From contig NC_072805.1 of the NCBI RefSeq assembly GCF_028583425.1, positions 19,540,001 through 19,604,000 on the forward strand: DNA of 64,000 nucleotides, in the 5' to 3' direction. Of this stretch, positions 1 through 10,439 are shown in pieces (position 1 is the first letter of the stretch; every line of letters starts with the position of its first letter). The position numbers and the translations under genes are program-made. Below the pieces are notes generated by a model. The model was not told the origin of the DNA and ran no database searches. It saw only the letters and a program-made list of their open reading frames with translations. The stretch is from Eublepharis macularius. Taxonomy: Eukaryota > Chordata > Lepidosauria > Squamata > Eublepharidae.

Positions 1-123
1 CTGATGTGCTTGAATTTAAGCCAGTGCAGACCTGTCCTAATCGCAGATGCACAGAAAAGCAATCTGATGCTCCTTTTATGTTGTTGCAAGTTTTCCATGA
101 GAAAATGGGATACTAGGTCTAAG

Positions 124-383
124 CAGGGCTTTTTTTCTGGGAAAAGAGGTGGTGGAACTCAGTGAGTTGCCTTCAGAGAAAATGGTCACATGGCTGGTGG
201 CCCCGCCCCCTGATCTCCAGACAGAGGGGAGTTTAGATTGCCCTCCGTGCCGCTTAGCGGCGCGGAGGGCAATCTAAGCTCCCCTCTGTCTGGAGATCAG
301 GGGGCGGGGCCACCAGCCATGTGACCATTTTCTAGCGGTTCCAGAACTCCGTTCCCCTGCATTCCTGCTGAAAAAAAGCCCTC
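124..383. mobile_element. hAT-type foldback element, copy 1
   Basis: A 260-bp element starts CAGGGCTTTTTTTC and ends with the inverted form (last base changed). Most of it is one hairpin whose arms meet near the GCCGCTTAGCGGC centre. Flanks GGTCTAAG (116-123) and GGTCTACG (384-391) match at 7 of 8 bases, the 8-bp duplication expected of hAT transposons. It has no coding capacity, so it is non-autonomous. Confidence 0.85.
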
Positions 384-757
384 GGTCTACGAAAGAAACA
401 GTCTACGGAAGGGGTCCAAACCTGCTTAGCTATGGCTGTTTCCCTTCCCTCTGAAATGAGGAATAGCCGAGCTGGTGCTTGTTTCGGCCAAAAGTGTTTG
501 TCAACCTTGAGCTCCATTTCCCCTGGTTTCTGGTTTCTTGGTTTGCAAACCTGATGATGTTTGCAAACAATCTGATGGTGTCAATAGAATTTCTCAGGCT
601 GGCGAATAAAAAAAAAAAGACTCGTGGTTCAGGCAGTGGTTATGCAAAGAGATGCACCTTAACAGTGACTGCGTGCGTCTTGAGGCCTACTTCTTGCAGA
701 GGTGATCTACATGTCTAGTTTCTCTTCGCCCACTGTGTCGTAGCCTTACCCAAATAG
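384..757. other. unassigned stretch
   Basis: No exon, RNA gene or recognisable repeat is seen. Short open frames here have no protein character. Confidence 0.5.
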
Positions 758-888
758 AATAAACCCATGAAGCTGCCTTGCTCTGAGTCAGACCCTTGGC
801 CTATCAAGGTCAGTCTTAACTACTCAGACCAGCAGCGGCTCTACAGGATCTCAGGCGGAGGTCTTTCTCATCACCTGCTGCCTGGTTC
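758..888 (+). repeat. reptile interspersed repeat fragment
   Basis: The stretch reads like the non-tRNA half of a common sauropsid repeat (AAGCTGCCTTGCTCTGAGTC ... GGTCTTTCTCATCACCTGCT). The same sequence recurs at 1,550-1,640 and 23,420-23,530, where a tRNA-like part follows. It is a partial copy. Confidence 0.5.
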
Positions 889-1460
889 TTTTATTATTTA
901 TTTATTATTCGACTTCTATTCCACCCTCCCTGCCAAGCGGGCTCAGGGTAGATCACACCATTTACAATACAATAAAACGTGATTTTATACAGTTTGACAC
1001 GAAAACTGTAAAGACACTACAACAATCTAAAACTAGGTTTTCAACAGTAGTAATATAATTTCCAAGGTGGCAGCAGTTCCTGCTCGGCTATTTACTATAC
1101 ACTTTGGGTGTATTAGGCAGCAACTAGGCAGTTAAAACAGGGTGGTGGACAGGTCTACTGGGAGGTTTTAATCATCCACTTCCTCCTTCTACAGGCCGGC
1201 AGAGGCCAAGCCCAGCCTCAGCCATATGCCTGGCGGAACATCTCTGTCTTAGAGGCCCAGCGGAAGGATAGCAGATCCTGCCGGGCTCTAGTCTCAGTGG
1301 ACAGAGAGTTCCACCAGGTCGGCACCAGGACTGAGAAGGCCCTGGCTCTGGTTGAGGCTAGGTGGTCCTCCTTGGGGCCAGGGGCCACCAATAGTTGTTT
1401 TTCTGCTGATCGAAGTGTCCTCCGGAACGTATGTAGGGAGAGGTGGTCTCACAGAGACTG
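889..1460 (-). mobile_element. L2/CR1-like LINE, 3' end
   Basis: On the minus strand this is the last coding part and 3' UTR of a non-LTR retrotransposon. It ends in an ATTTATT-type tail at 889-906, preceded by a GGGCTCAGGG tail motif. The region 1,190-1,450 closely resembles the better preserved copy at 12,460-13,025. The reading frame is broken. Confidence 0.6.
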
Positions 1461-1790
1461 GAGTTGCTGGGGATCGAAGCGGGAGTTGATCCTAGGACCT
1501 TCTACATACAAAGCAGTTGCTCTGTTGCTGAGCCACAGCCTGACTCAGGCCTCACAGTATTGCCTACTCAGACCGGCAGCAGCTCTCCAGGTTCTTAGGG
1601 AGACGTCTTTCTCATCACTCCCTGCCTCGTCCTTTTTGCTGGAGATGCCAGCCGGGCATGCAGTCTTCCCCGGTTCTCCGTACCCCTGCTGCTCCCGTCC
1701 AGGCAGAAAATGTTGACCTTGGGTCTGATTCCATCTAAGGCAACTTCATGTAATTCTGCATGCAAAGCAGATTACCCAGCGCTCCACCCC
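1461..1790 (-). repeat. tRNA-derived SINE, reverse
   Basis: The reverse complement of 1,470-1,545 resembles a tRNA head (GTGGCTCAGCAACAGAGCAA, then a box-B-like motif). A second, partly overlapping copy ends near 1,790. The same family recurs at 23,415-23,610. Confidence 0.45.
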
Positions 1791-1922
1791 TGAACATTTC
1801 GAGCTGTTGATAATAGACTAGAGTATTGCAACATTTTCCTAGTATATAGTTATTTTTAAAAGAACAATCCTCCCTCTGTGTTGCAGGCAGAGAAGGAGAG
1901 TCATAAGAAATTTGGAAAAGCG

Positions 1923-2214
1923 TATAGGTGAACAGTTTCCTGCAGATTCCAAGTTCATGGAAAAATGGCTTCCATTTTTTGAATATGTTGATAAAAATAA
2001 TATCCAGCCTAGATCAAAAATACTCCAAACAATTACTCTCTCTAGAAGCTTTACATTATAGCTTATAAGTTTTGTTGAACTACATAGCTTTTAACTGTAT
2101 GTACTTAACTCCCTCCTGTATCACAATAGTATTGTACTGGTTAATGTTTCGGTTTATATGTGTATGTTAGTGTGTTGTAATGGTTTAACTGCAATAAAAG
2201 TATTTAAAAAAAAA
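1923..2214 (+). mobile_element. 5'-truncated L1-like LINE with target duplication
   Basis: A 292-bp insert ends in a poly(A) run. It is flanked by an exact 18-bp direct repeat, AAGAAATTTGGAAAAGCG, at 1,905-1,922 and 2,215-2,232. The first third reads as an ORF2 C-terminal-like peptide (KWLPFFEYVDKNN). Length, poly(A) and duplication fit target-primed reverse transcription. The L1 assignment is inferred from the peptide and tail. Confidence 0.65.
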
Positions 2215-2299
2215 AAGAAATTTGGAAAAGCGGAGCGTGTGTAAGTGTGCCCCCTATGAGTGATCCTTGAAGTAGGAAAAAGGAAACTGCAGAAGGGCC

Positions 2300-2530
2300 C
2301 CTATTTTTATGGTATAGTAGTTGAGTGTCAGACTAAGATCCGAGGGACACCAGATTTGAATCCCCACTCTGCCATAGAAGCTTCTTCAGTGACCTCAGAC
2401 CAGTCACTCATTTGCAGCCTGATCTACCTCTCAGGGACGTTGTGAAGATAAAATGAAGAAAAGGAGAATGATTTAAGCTGCTTTGGATCCCCATTGAGGG
2501 AAAAGGTGGGGTATAAATAAAGTAAAGGAA
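2300..2530 (+). repeat. tRNA-derived SINE (type 1)
   Basis: The copy has a tRNA-like head (GGTATAGTAGTTGAGTGTCA), a box-B-like AGATTTGAATCCC and the body GATAAAATGAAGAAAAGGAG ... GGGGTATAAATAAAGTAAA. This body defines type 1 here; related copies are at 2,645, 4,190, 10,440, 14,240, 16,350 and 61,042. Confidence 0.7.
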
Positions 2531-2644
2531 TACTAAATAGCAGGTCTTGCTTCCCCCCTGGGAGGAGAGTGCAGGCATCTCTGGGCCCAGCCTTCTCCTC
2601 CCAGGGCCCCAAAGTGTGATGTAGCATTCAAAGATTGGAACAAG

Positions 2645-2862
2645 TTTGGGGTAGGGGTTAGAGTGCCGGACAAGGATCTGCGAGATGCAGGTTCGAATCC
2701 CCACTCTGCCATGGAAGCTCAATGGGTGACCTTGGACCAATCATGCACTCTCAGCATAACCTACCTCACAGGGTTGTTGTAGGGATAAAATGGAGGAGAG
2801 GAGAATGATGTAAGTCACTTTGGGGTCCCACTGGGGAGAAAGGAGGGATATAAGTGAAATCA
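2645..2862 (+). repeat. tRNA-derived SINE (type 1)
   Basis: A well preserved copy: GGGTAGGGGTTAGAGTGCCG head, box-B-like GCAGGTTCGAATCCCCA, then a body ending GGATATAAGTGAAA. Confidence 0.75.
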
Positions 2863-2924
2863 AACAGTTTGTGAAATATTGGAGGGTACTCAGTGACCAA
2901 AAGAGGAACAGGGACTTTCTAAAA

Positions 2925-3295
2925 TATAACAGCAATAACATTTGATTTATATATTGCCCTTGAGGACAACTTAACATCCACTCAAAGCAGTTTACAAAGT
3001 ATGTTATTATTTTATTTATTTATTTATTTCAGATGTGTATTCCACCCTCCCTGTGAGCGGGCTCAGGGCGGATAACAACACCCTGTGAGGTGGGTGGGGC
3101 TGAGAGAGCTCTGAAAGAGCTGCGACTGACCCAAGGTCACCCAGCTGGCTTCAGGCAGAGGAGTGGAGAATGTTTATGGAAATGTTGTATTCTGCCCTGA
3201 GCCGGCCTAGCGGGGAGGGTGGACTAAAAACCAAACAAACAAACAATCTTTAGATTAGAGTCCCACCACTCTTAACCACTACACCAAACTATCTA
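2925..3295 (-). repeat. tRNA-derived SINE (type 2), reverse, with inserted LINE tail
   Basis: Minus-strand type 2 SINE: the right end is the tRNA-like head (TTAACCACTACACCAAACT on +) and the left end the body GATTTATATATTGCCC. At 3,010-3,085 a TTTATTTATTTATTTC run plus GGGCTCAGGG, the LINE tail motif, interrupts it, so the copy is chimeric. Confidence 0.55.
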
Positions 3296-3309
3296 TTACA
3301 TTTTCCTTC

Positions 3310-3500
3310 AAGGAGCAAAAAGTGGTGTACTAACTCTTTTCTTCCTCTGTTTATCCTCACAACAACTCTGTGAGGTAGGCTATGCAGAGAGAGAGAGAGA
3401 CACGGAGAAAAAGAGTGCCCCCCCCCCAAGCATCTTTATGGGCTGAGTGGGAATTTGACACCAGATCTTCCCTATCCCAGTCTTACATTCTATATACCAG
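3310..3500 (-). repeat. MIR-like tRNA SINE (type 3), reverse
   Basis: The motif TCCTCACAACAACTCTGTGAGGTAGGC, given here only as a landmark split at 3,354-3,381, is followed by a degenerate tRNA-like end near 3,480. The same layout is seen at 11,000, 23,255 and 30,360. Confidence 0.5.
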
Positions 3501-4160
3501 GATGGCTTTTCTGTACTGCACCCCAATCAATGGAAAAAATCCATGCCAGTTTCAGTGAATAACTAAGCCTGAGCTTTACCAGGGCCTCAAGAATCCACCA
3601 TCCCAAGAGTGCTGCTACTGTCACATCACATGGCACGCCCAAGGAAGCCCAATGCGATCTTGGAGAATGTCTCGCTTGGCAGGGCTCTGTCAGGTTCAAC
3701 GTGCCCCTTGAGAGTGACTGGTCCGAAGACTGGAGCCAGCCCTAACAGACACGCAGTTCCTCCTTTTCCTCCCTGCCACAGTTGTTGCTCTTGGTCTTTC
3801 TCCACAACCTGACTCTTGAACATCATCGCCCAGACGCACAAAGTGCCAATTGTATGCGCAGCGGACTTGAAAAGCTGTAAGGCTGCATTCGTCAGTTCCT
3901 TGCCACACAAGCCCATCTGTTCAAAGGGAGATGGATTCTCCACAGTCAAGCTCTGTTTCTGCTTCCTTGTGATGATGGGGGGGGGGGGTGTATGCGCGCA
4001 CAGTCACGTTCCATTTGTTTCCGTGCTGATGGCATTAGCCGGCCGTATCCTCCAAACTTGCCTCTGGAGCTCTCAGTGGGGAGCGGTTCTCTTTCTCGTG
4101 GGAACAGAAATGTTCATATGGTCTGTTTTTTTTCTTTCTTTCTAGACATAAGACAACACA
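3501..4160. other. unassigned stretch
   Basis: No exon or clear repeat is seen. It holds a G run (about 3,978-3,987) and a pyrimidine run near 4,125-4,143. Open frames on both strands here show no domain or conserved motif. Confidence 0.45.
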
Positions 4161-4189
4161 GTTTGGATCAAAAGAAATCCAATTCAATA

Positions 4190-4685
4190 TATTTCAGAGA
4201 GCTGGTATGGTGTTGGCAGGGCTTTTTTTTTCTGGGAAAAGAGGTGGCGGAACTCAATGGGTTGCCCTCGGAGAAAATGGTCACATGGCTGGTGGCCCCG
4301 CCCCCTGATCTCCAGACAGAGGGGAGTTGAGATTGCCCTCCGTGCCGCTGAGTGGCATGGAGGGCAATCTCAACTCCCCTCTGTCTGGAGATCAGGGGGC
4401 GGGGCCACCAGCCATGTGACCATTTTCAAGAGGTTCCGGAACTCCGTTCCCCCGCGTTCCCCCTGAAAAAAAGCCCTGGGTGTTGGAGACCTAGGTTCAA
4501 ATCCTTGCTCTGCCATGGAAGCTCACTCGGTGACCTTGGGCCAATCACACACACTTAGTGCAATCTACCTAACAGGGATGTTGTTGTGAGCATAAAATAG
4601 AGGAAGGAAGAACAATAATGTAGCCTACTTTGGGTGCTCGTTGGGGAGGAATATCCAGGGTATAAATATCTAAATAAATTCATAA
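4190..4685 (+). repeat. tRNA SINE (type 1) split by a hAT element
   Basis: The head AGAGAGCTGGTATGGTGTTGG (landmark 4,196-4,216) is interrupted by the hAT element at 4,217-4,478. The SINE resumes with GGTGTTGGAGACCTAGGTTC and runs to about 4,680. The 8-bp hAT duplication is SINE sequence, so the SINE is older. Confidence 0.75.
4217..4478. mobile_element. hAT-type foldback element, copy 2
   Basis: A 262-bp hairpin element with CAGGGCTTTTTTTT ends and an exact 8-bp duplication GGTGTTGG at 4,209-4,216 and 4,479-4,486. The hairpin arms meet near 4,350 (GCCGCTGAGTGGC). Confidence 0.9.
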
Positions 4686-4689
4686 GGCA

Positions 4690-6080
4690 TTGCAGAAATC
4701 CAGTTATGCCAATAAGAATTTGGGGGGAGTGATTCCAAAGCCTCCCCCACCCCAAATGTACCTGCCTAGCTGAAAGTATTTAAAAAGTTAGCTTTTTAAA
4801 AAGATGACCCAGACGATAAAGGTCACATCCATTGCAAAAGAATCGATCATCACCTCAGAATGTAAGAATTCATGTTATGAATTGCGTTAATGTGCATGTA
4901 TGGACAAGAAAGCGCTGGCAGATAAAACAACCTTACATCTCACCTATGTCAGCTGTGGGTAAATAGGTTTTAAAAACCTGCAAAAACTGTTTAACTAGAG
5001 ATGAGGGCAAGACAAAAAGAAATACACCAGGAATGAAAGGCCTCCCTCATACTACTATTAAGTCCCTTAAAAACTATCATCTGTCAACAGCCTGCATCAT
5101 TGTGTAATTCGTCCCTCCCCACTTCCTCTAATTTCTTCCCTCTGTCAGCATTTCAATTGTAGGCTGCTTGGGGCAGGCCACTTTTTCTTTTATATAGGCT
5201 GTTCTGTAAGGAGCCATGTTCAGTGACGCAGTTCTAGAGTGAGTTAGAAGCAGAGTTTTGAGTGCAGAATTGTCATTGAGCGCTTGGCAAGAGGAGAATC
5301 ATTCTCCCTGTTCATGGGAAAGTTCAGCTTCACATCACAGCAACCCACCCTCCCCCAAAGACCGTTAAAGTAAAGTCTGTGTAGTTTAGACAAAAGGCAC
5401 TTGCAGGTGTGATATCAAAGCATGCATCTTACAGAGGTGAAAACACCAAGGGGTTATCTTTGTTCTGCAAGGCCTTTGGCGTAACCACTGAATCTCCATC
5501 TTCAGTTCTCATTGTGTTTCTTCATATCCATTGCTTGCTATATGGGCTACAAAACGGAGGCTGTGATCCTATGCAAACTTAACCTGGGAGCAAAACTAAA
5601 GCTGCTGCCCGATGTACATTTACCCTGGGAACAAGCTATACTGCACACAGCCAGACTCGCTTCTGAGTTAACGTGCACAAGTTTCTGCAGCGCATTGTGT
5701 TGATAGATAAATCTCTAAATCTGCTTCTAAACAGGGAAGGACTAAACAGTGGGGAAGTTTTCCTGGAAGAATGCATCTGGCACGGTTGAAAGCAGCAAGC
5801 TTAATTAGATAGACCTTTGGACTGCTCCTTTATCTGTTTATCAGGCAAAATCTTTTGATCATCTAAGAAAGTAGCCCTGACTGATCAAGTAGCAGATTTT
5901 TTAAAAAAAGCTAATTATTTTAAAGACAAGAATTTATTTTTAAAAACCTAGGATGTGCAAGTGCCATCTTAGAAGAGGCATCCTTCCTTTTCCATACAGA
6001 AGGGAATACTTCTGTAATGTTACTTGCTGCAACACACACACACAATGTAAAACTGAAGAATCCAAAGATTTTCTTCACAA
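4690..6080. other. unassigned, largely unique-looking DNA
   Basis: About 1.4 kb without an exon or a repeat I can name. It is A+T-rich at 5,890-5,950. An open frame at 5,512-5,703 has no recognisable domain. Confidence 0.45.
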
Positions 6081-6084
6081 ATTG

Positions 6085-6200
6085 TATACAGATTTAATGG
6101 ACCGATTAATCCAATGCACTCTTACCAGTAAGCAAGCCCCTTTGAGCAAAGTGGGATTTACTTCTGAGTAAACATGCCCGGGATTGCACTGTAAAGTTGG
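6085..6200 (+). repeat. sauropsid interspersed repeat fragment
   Basis: The sequence TGGGATTTACTTCTGAGTAA followed by ATGCCCGGGATTGCACTGTA resembles a repeat common in reptile DNA. Diverged relatives occur at 8,570-8,760 and 8,880-8,930. Confidence 0.4.
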
Positions 6201-6699
6201 AATGATTTACAATACCATCCTAAGCAGAGACACACCAGTCAAGATCATTGAACCTTAGAAAGGTGTAACGGGGCAACACCTCCCTGACCTTTGTTGTTCC
6301 CCCCAATCCTAAACAATACTCCTAGCATTAAGATCACAAACTAAAGGGAAGCAGAGACTTTTTTGTGTACCTAATCTGTAAAGTGCAGTGTCCATAGAGG
6401 TTGTCCATAACTGCATTGGACCCAGACTAACCCCCATAATTAGAGTTCTGGAACACATACACATTGTTCTGTGTCATTTTGGTCAATCTTAATAAAAAGG
6501 TTTTGCGTAGATTTCATTTATAAATTTTGCTTTTGGTCCAATAGGTCCACCCTGTAAGCTCTTTCTCTCTTTATGTGTTTAAGGGAAAGGACCGCAGACT
6601 TCGTTACCATGTATAGAACTTCCTATCTGTTGCTGTATGTATGTAATTTCTCCATCATCCAACATGTCATGCTAATCTTTGTACTTTGTTCCAGATTTC

Positions 6700-6835
6700 T
6701 GTAATCCTAATTCTAATCCATTGCTTTATTGAACGTCCCACCCTGTTGATTGTATTGAGCGACACTGTGCAATCCGCCTTGGCTCTCGGTAAGGAAAATG
6801 GACTATAAATAATGTAAATAAATGAAATAAATAAT
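6700..6835 (+). mobile_element. L2-like LINE 3' tail
   Basis: The segment ends CAATCCGCCTTGGCTCTCGG, then GGACTATAAATAATGTAAAT and an AATA-rich tail. The same terminal motif closes the LINE copy at 46,890-47,590 and appears reversed at 21,015-21,120. Confidence 0.55.
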
Positions 6836-7032
6836 ATTTCGAAACTCTTCTATTTCATGTATTTCAGCTTGTTCTCTGGACATGCTCAGGAGCATTTCAA
6901 CTTTTCTTTTGCATGTCTGTCAGGACCGAGAGCACCTACTGTGCACATGCTCAGTGGGAGATTGCTATCCTTTTTCTTTTCAAGGTTGAGAGCCAAGCGT
7001 ATTTCAGCTCCCTTATCATCTCATTTCCCCTG

Positions 7033-7232
7033 ACCTGGATAGCCTAGGAGAGCCTGATCTCGACAGATCTCAAAAGCTAAGCAGGGTTTGGCTTGGGTTA
7101 GTAATTGGATGGGAAATCTCCAACGGAGACCAGGGTTGCAGAGACAGGCAATGGCAAAACCACCTCTGTTAGTCTCTTTCCAGGAAAACCCCGCCAGGGG
7201 CCGCTTAAGTGAGCTATGACTTGAGGGCAGGA
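7033..7232 (+). repeat. 5S-rRNA-derived SINE, copy 1
   Basis: The head follows 5S rRNA: GCCTGATCTCGACAGATCTC, AAGCTAAGCAGGG, then GTTAGTAATTGGATGGGA. The internal control region is therefore present in degraded form. The body holds GGCAATGGCAAAACCACCTC and the tail TGACTTGAGGGC. It is a SINE, not a 5S gene, because of the attached body and the substitutions. Confidence 0.85.
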
Positions 7233-7484
7233 TCTCATTTCATCATCTCGTTCAAAATGGTGGCGAAAAGAGCAAGAGCCCAGTAGCACCTATCAGACTA
7301 GCAAAAATTTGTGGTAGGGTATCAGCTTTCCTGAGACACAGCTCACTTCTTTAATAGCGGGAACTTTCCATGAAAATGGTTTACCTCCAAACCTGCTGTG
7401 GGCCTTTTTTTCTCCTCACAAACTCAGATATATAATCCAGGAGTATCCTATTCATCGTCCTAACTAAAAGTTAAAAAATAAACT

Positions 7485-7673
7485 ACACGAAGAGGTTCCT
7501 TTTTTACGGTCAGAGTAGTTCAAAAGTGGAATCAGCTGCCTAGGGACGTGGTGAGCTCCCCTTCACTGGCAGTTTTCAAGAAGAGGCTGGACGAATATTT
7601 GCCAGAGATGCTTTAGGCTGAGCCTGCACTGGGTTGGACTAGATGGTCTGTATGGCCCCTTCTAAGATGATTC
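7485..7673 (+). mobile_element. CR1-like LINE 3' end
   Basis: The end GGGTTGGACTAGATGGTCTG ... CCCTTCTAAGATGATTCTAA is the familiar CR1 3' terminus with its ATTCTA-type tail. The coding remnant upstream (GTGGAATCAGCTGCCTAGGG) is short. The TNA foldback at 7,677 is inserted into its tail. Confidence 0.65.
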
Positions 7674-7676
7674 TAA

Positions 7677-7867
7677 GAGCCAAGCTACAAGTGACGCCTG
7701 ACACAGGTTGGACACTTGTCTGCTTCCCTCAAGTTTTGATGGGAAATGTAGGCATCTTGGTCTTGCAGCTGTAATGGAGAGCCAAGCTGTAAAACCAGGA
7801 CGCCTACATTTACCATCAAAACCTGAGGGAAGGGGACAAGTGTCAGGCGTCACTTGTAGCTTGGCTC
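7677..7867. mobile_element. TNA foldback element, copy 1 (191 bp)
   Basis: Ends are GAGCCAAGCTACAAGTGACG and its inverse. The flanking 3-bp duplication is TAA (7,674-7,676 and 7,868-7,870). Internal arms carry TTTTGATGGGAAATGTAGGC and its inverse, so the whole unit can fold. It has no coding capacity. Confidence 0.85.
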
Positions 7868-7894
7868 TAAGCGAGCGGTGACTCAGGAAAGCTG

Positions 7895-7995
7895 ATACCT
7901 TACCACAAATGTTGCAAGCCTGCTAGGAGCTACTGGGCTCTTGTGCTTTTCTACTGAAACAGACAGACAGACTAACAGGGCTGCCCATCTTGATC
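7895..7995 (+). repeat. unclassified repeat (gctactgg family)
   Basis: The sequence AGGAGCTACTGGGCTCTTGT followed by ACAGACTAACAGGGCTGCCC belongs to a family also at 7,270-7,330 (reverse), 9,495-9,545, 32,930-33,075, 47,805-47,935 and 62,268-62,490. Confidence 0.5.
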
Positions 7996-8035
7996 TAACC
8001 CAGTGGAGAGTCCCGGCAAGTTGACTCACCAGCGG

Positions 8036-8500
8036 GGCCCGTGACGACCACGCACGTGCGGCCGCCCCCTCGAAGCCTTGGGGGAAAGCACGCGCCGCCC
8101 CCGCCTCGTCACTCCTTTCCCAGGCGAGCGAAACGTTCCACCTGCCGCGGCGCAGCGAGAGGAAAGTCCAGCCCGGGAAGGGGAAGGCGACAGCGAAGGC
8201 GCTCAGCCGCGAAGGAGCCGCGGCGGGCAGGCTGCCGCCGTCGGCGGTGCGAGAGCGGCTTGGAGCACACCAGCACGCTCGGAAGGGACCGGACGGGCTC
8301 TCTCGGGTCGGGGTTCCCTTGCAAACGGCGGCCGCCTTGCCAGGTAAGAGGATCGCAAGCGATCCCGCGTCGGTGCGAGCAGGGGCGCAGGCTTGCTCGC
8401 GAGGAACCTCTGCGGAGCACGGTGGGAGTGCTTCGGCGCAGGATCCCATCTGCAAGCCGCTTCGAGGCGCTTAAGCAATTCGCCTTGTCCTTTGCGCGCT
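8036..8500 (+). promoter_or_regulatory. CpG island, candidate promoter with untranslated first exon
   Basis: The densest CpG stretch of the window that is not inside a transposon: GC-rich, many CG and GCG tracts (for example GCGGCCGCC at 8,058 and near 8,330), no TATA box seen. CAG|GTAAGA at 8,341-8,349 is a near-perfect splice donor on the + strand, so transcription probably runs rightwards with a first exon ending at 8,343. No AUG-initiated conserved protein is visible in it. The next downstream acceptor with known use is ADGRG1's at 48,313, so it may be an upstream promoter of that gene; another unannotated transcript is equally possible. Confidence 0.6.
8336..8350 (+). other. candidate splice donor of a 5' untranslated exon
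   Basis: TTGCCAG|GTAAGAG is the consensus U1 site and lies at the end of the densest CpG part. The exon start is not determined. Confidence 0.45.
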
Positions 8501-8559
8501 GACTTAAGTGTGAGTCTGACTGGGTTCAGTGGGGTACATTCGCCGGCAACCACGTTCTG

Positions 8560-8940
8560 CACTTGGTTGGCGTTCCTGGTTGAACACAGGGCTGCTTACT
8601 CCCGAGGAAACGCGCATAGGGTTGACTTGCGTCTAGCTTTCTGCGATTTGCATTTATTCGAAAGCCTTTCAGTGCAATTCTAAGAACGCTTTCCTGGGAG
8701 TAAGCCCCACTAAATAAAACAGTGTAGGCTTCTAAGTAGACCGATTTGGGATTGCTCTCTTTTTCGCCTTCCCTAGGAGGGGCTCAGCGGAGCTTGTCGC
8801 TTTCAAACGTTAAGGGTATTGTCTAGCCAGAATGTAGCCCTTTGAAGTTTCGGGCAAGTGCTTAAGGCTTGCAGTCCGAAGTGTGCTTACTTGGGAGTAA
8901 GCCCCAACGGTGGCTTTTACCCCAGTGTAGGAAGGCAGAA
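8560..8940 (+). repeat. diverged sauropsid repeat fragments
   Basis: Two fragments share GGGAGTAAGCCCCA (8,697-8,710 and 8,895-8,908) and relate to 6,085-6,200. They directly follow the CpG island. Confidence 0.4.
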
Positions 8941-10150
8941 GTGTATGTTTGTCACCTCTGCTGTAGAAAGGCGTATGATTTCTAAGTGTTTTATTGTTTG
9001 GGCAGGATAAAATAGGAATCTGGTGACACCTTAAAGAATAACAAAATTTGTCCCGGTTTTAGTGAGTCTGCTTAAAGGACGAAAAATGTATCCATGACCT
9101 CATTAGGGAAGGACAGATCCCCGGGGGAGGGGTCGGGTCAGCAGGCAGAATCCCTCCCACCCAGCCTTGGAAAGATTTGCAGTTTCATACACCGTGTACT
9201 ATTATAATATTATAACCTACACTGCATACTGTGCGAGTATAGGAGTAGGTGATATCTGTTATTCATGCCAAACTGGCACACCTGCGGCTGGCAGAACAGC
9301 CTCTCTGCCCAAGCATCCGAGGTTCTGGCAGAGTTTCTTTCTGCACCACCCACCCTGTTTGCCAGTACACCAGCACAAGTAGATGTTTTGCTGGGAGCTT
9401 TTTGGCTCTCTGTCCAAAGGGCTTGGCAAGCCCTCTTCAGTGGGGATTTGTTGCGACCAAAGAGTTCACGGTTGTTTCAGCTGAGACCAAGATTCGAGGC
9501 CAGTAGCACCTTAAAGACCGCTAAGATTTACAGGCACAAGCTTTCAATAGTCAAACCTCCCTGTTGGTTACTGACCCGAATCTTGCAAAGGCTTCTCGGT
9601 ACCTTAATTCACAGCAAGAAGTTTTGTAGGGTTCAGAGTCCGCTTCAAGAAGCGAATGCTTTTAGCTTCTCTTGCAATACTTTTATTGGCTTTTAAAGGT
9701 GCTTGCGTGGTCCTTTGATATTTGTTATAGTGTTCTCTTGTTCTTTGTCCCCGCACCCCTTTAAAGGGTTATAACCCAGCTCTGCCTTCAAGATGTGGTA
9801 AAATAAATGGGGAAAATAGGATGAGTACTGGGTTTAATTCAGTTTTGAAATTGGATGCTTTGGGGGAATAATGACAATCGTGTGTATGTGTGTGTAAGGG
9901 AAAGGATTTCCCCTCCCCCATAGGCATGTGTGCTCCGACTTAATTAACCCAGAAGCAATAATGATCTTCCTCCACCTTATTCTTTATGCATAATCACTCG
10001 CCTGGATTACAGTCCCCACGTGATTTATGAAGATACATTGAGCAGCTGGGGTTCCTGGGAACAGAAGCTTTGCAAAGCCTTTGTTCTTCCGTTGCGGCCA
10101 TTCAAGGGTTAAAGAGTCTGCAGCTGCAGGGCATAATTAAAGGGGTGAGG
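8941..10150. other. unassigned stretch
   Basis: No exon is recognised. A gctactgg-family fragment sits at 9,495-9,545. The open frame 9,265-9,696 has no protein-family features. Confidence 0.45.
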
Positions 10151-10152
10151 TT

Positions 10153-10340
10153 GGAACATTAATAATAACTGTGTTTATATATTGCTCATCTAGGCAGATT
10201 ATTGTCTCCCCCAGAGCGGGGAACAGTGTTAATTATTATCCCCACAATACAGCTGGGGAGCTGAGGATAAGAGGAGTGGCTTGCCCCAGACCACCTGCTG
10301 TGCTTATGGCAATGGTGGTATTCAAATCAGCAAAGTGCAG
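10153..10340 (-). repeat. tRNA SINE (type 4), reverse
   Basis: The motifs TTTATATATTGCTCATCTAG, ATTATTATCCCCACAATACA and GCTGGGGAGCTGAGG match the reverse of the copy at 48,498-48,718. Confidence 0.6.
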
Positions 10341-10439
10341 CGGGAGGAATCTGGTGCTGCCCCATACTTCTCATGGCTGTAGCAACGGGACTTCCAGTTT
10401 TCTGCCCAGCACTGGGTGAGCTGCCCTTGTGCTAAATCC

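Noticed and set aside
124..383. Rho-independent terminator or CRISPR-like palindrome
   Set aside because: The hairpin plus T run is the structure of a hAT-type element with target duplication in eukaryotic DNA.
7033..7150. 5S rRNA gene
   Set aside because: The 5S-like part is substituted and fused to a SINE body and tail, as in three other copies.
8041..8683. Long open frames across the CpG island
   Set aside because: They are Arg/Pro/Ala-rich in all frames, as expected from GC composition, with no domain; a splice donor cuts them at 8,343.
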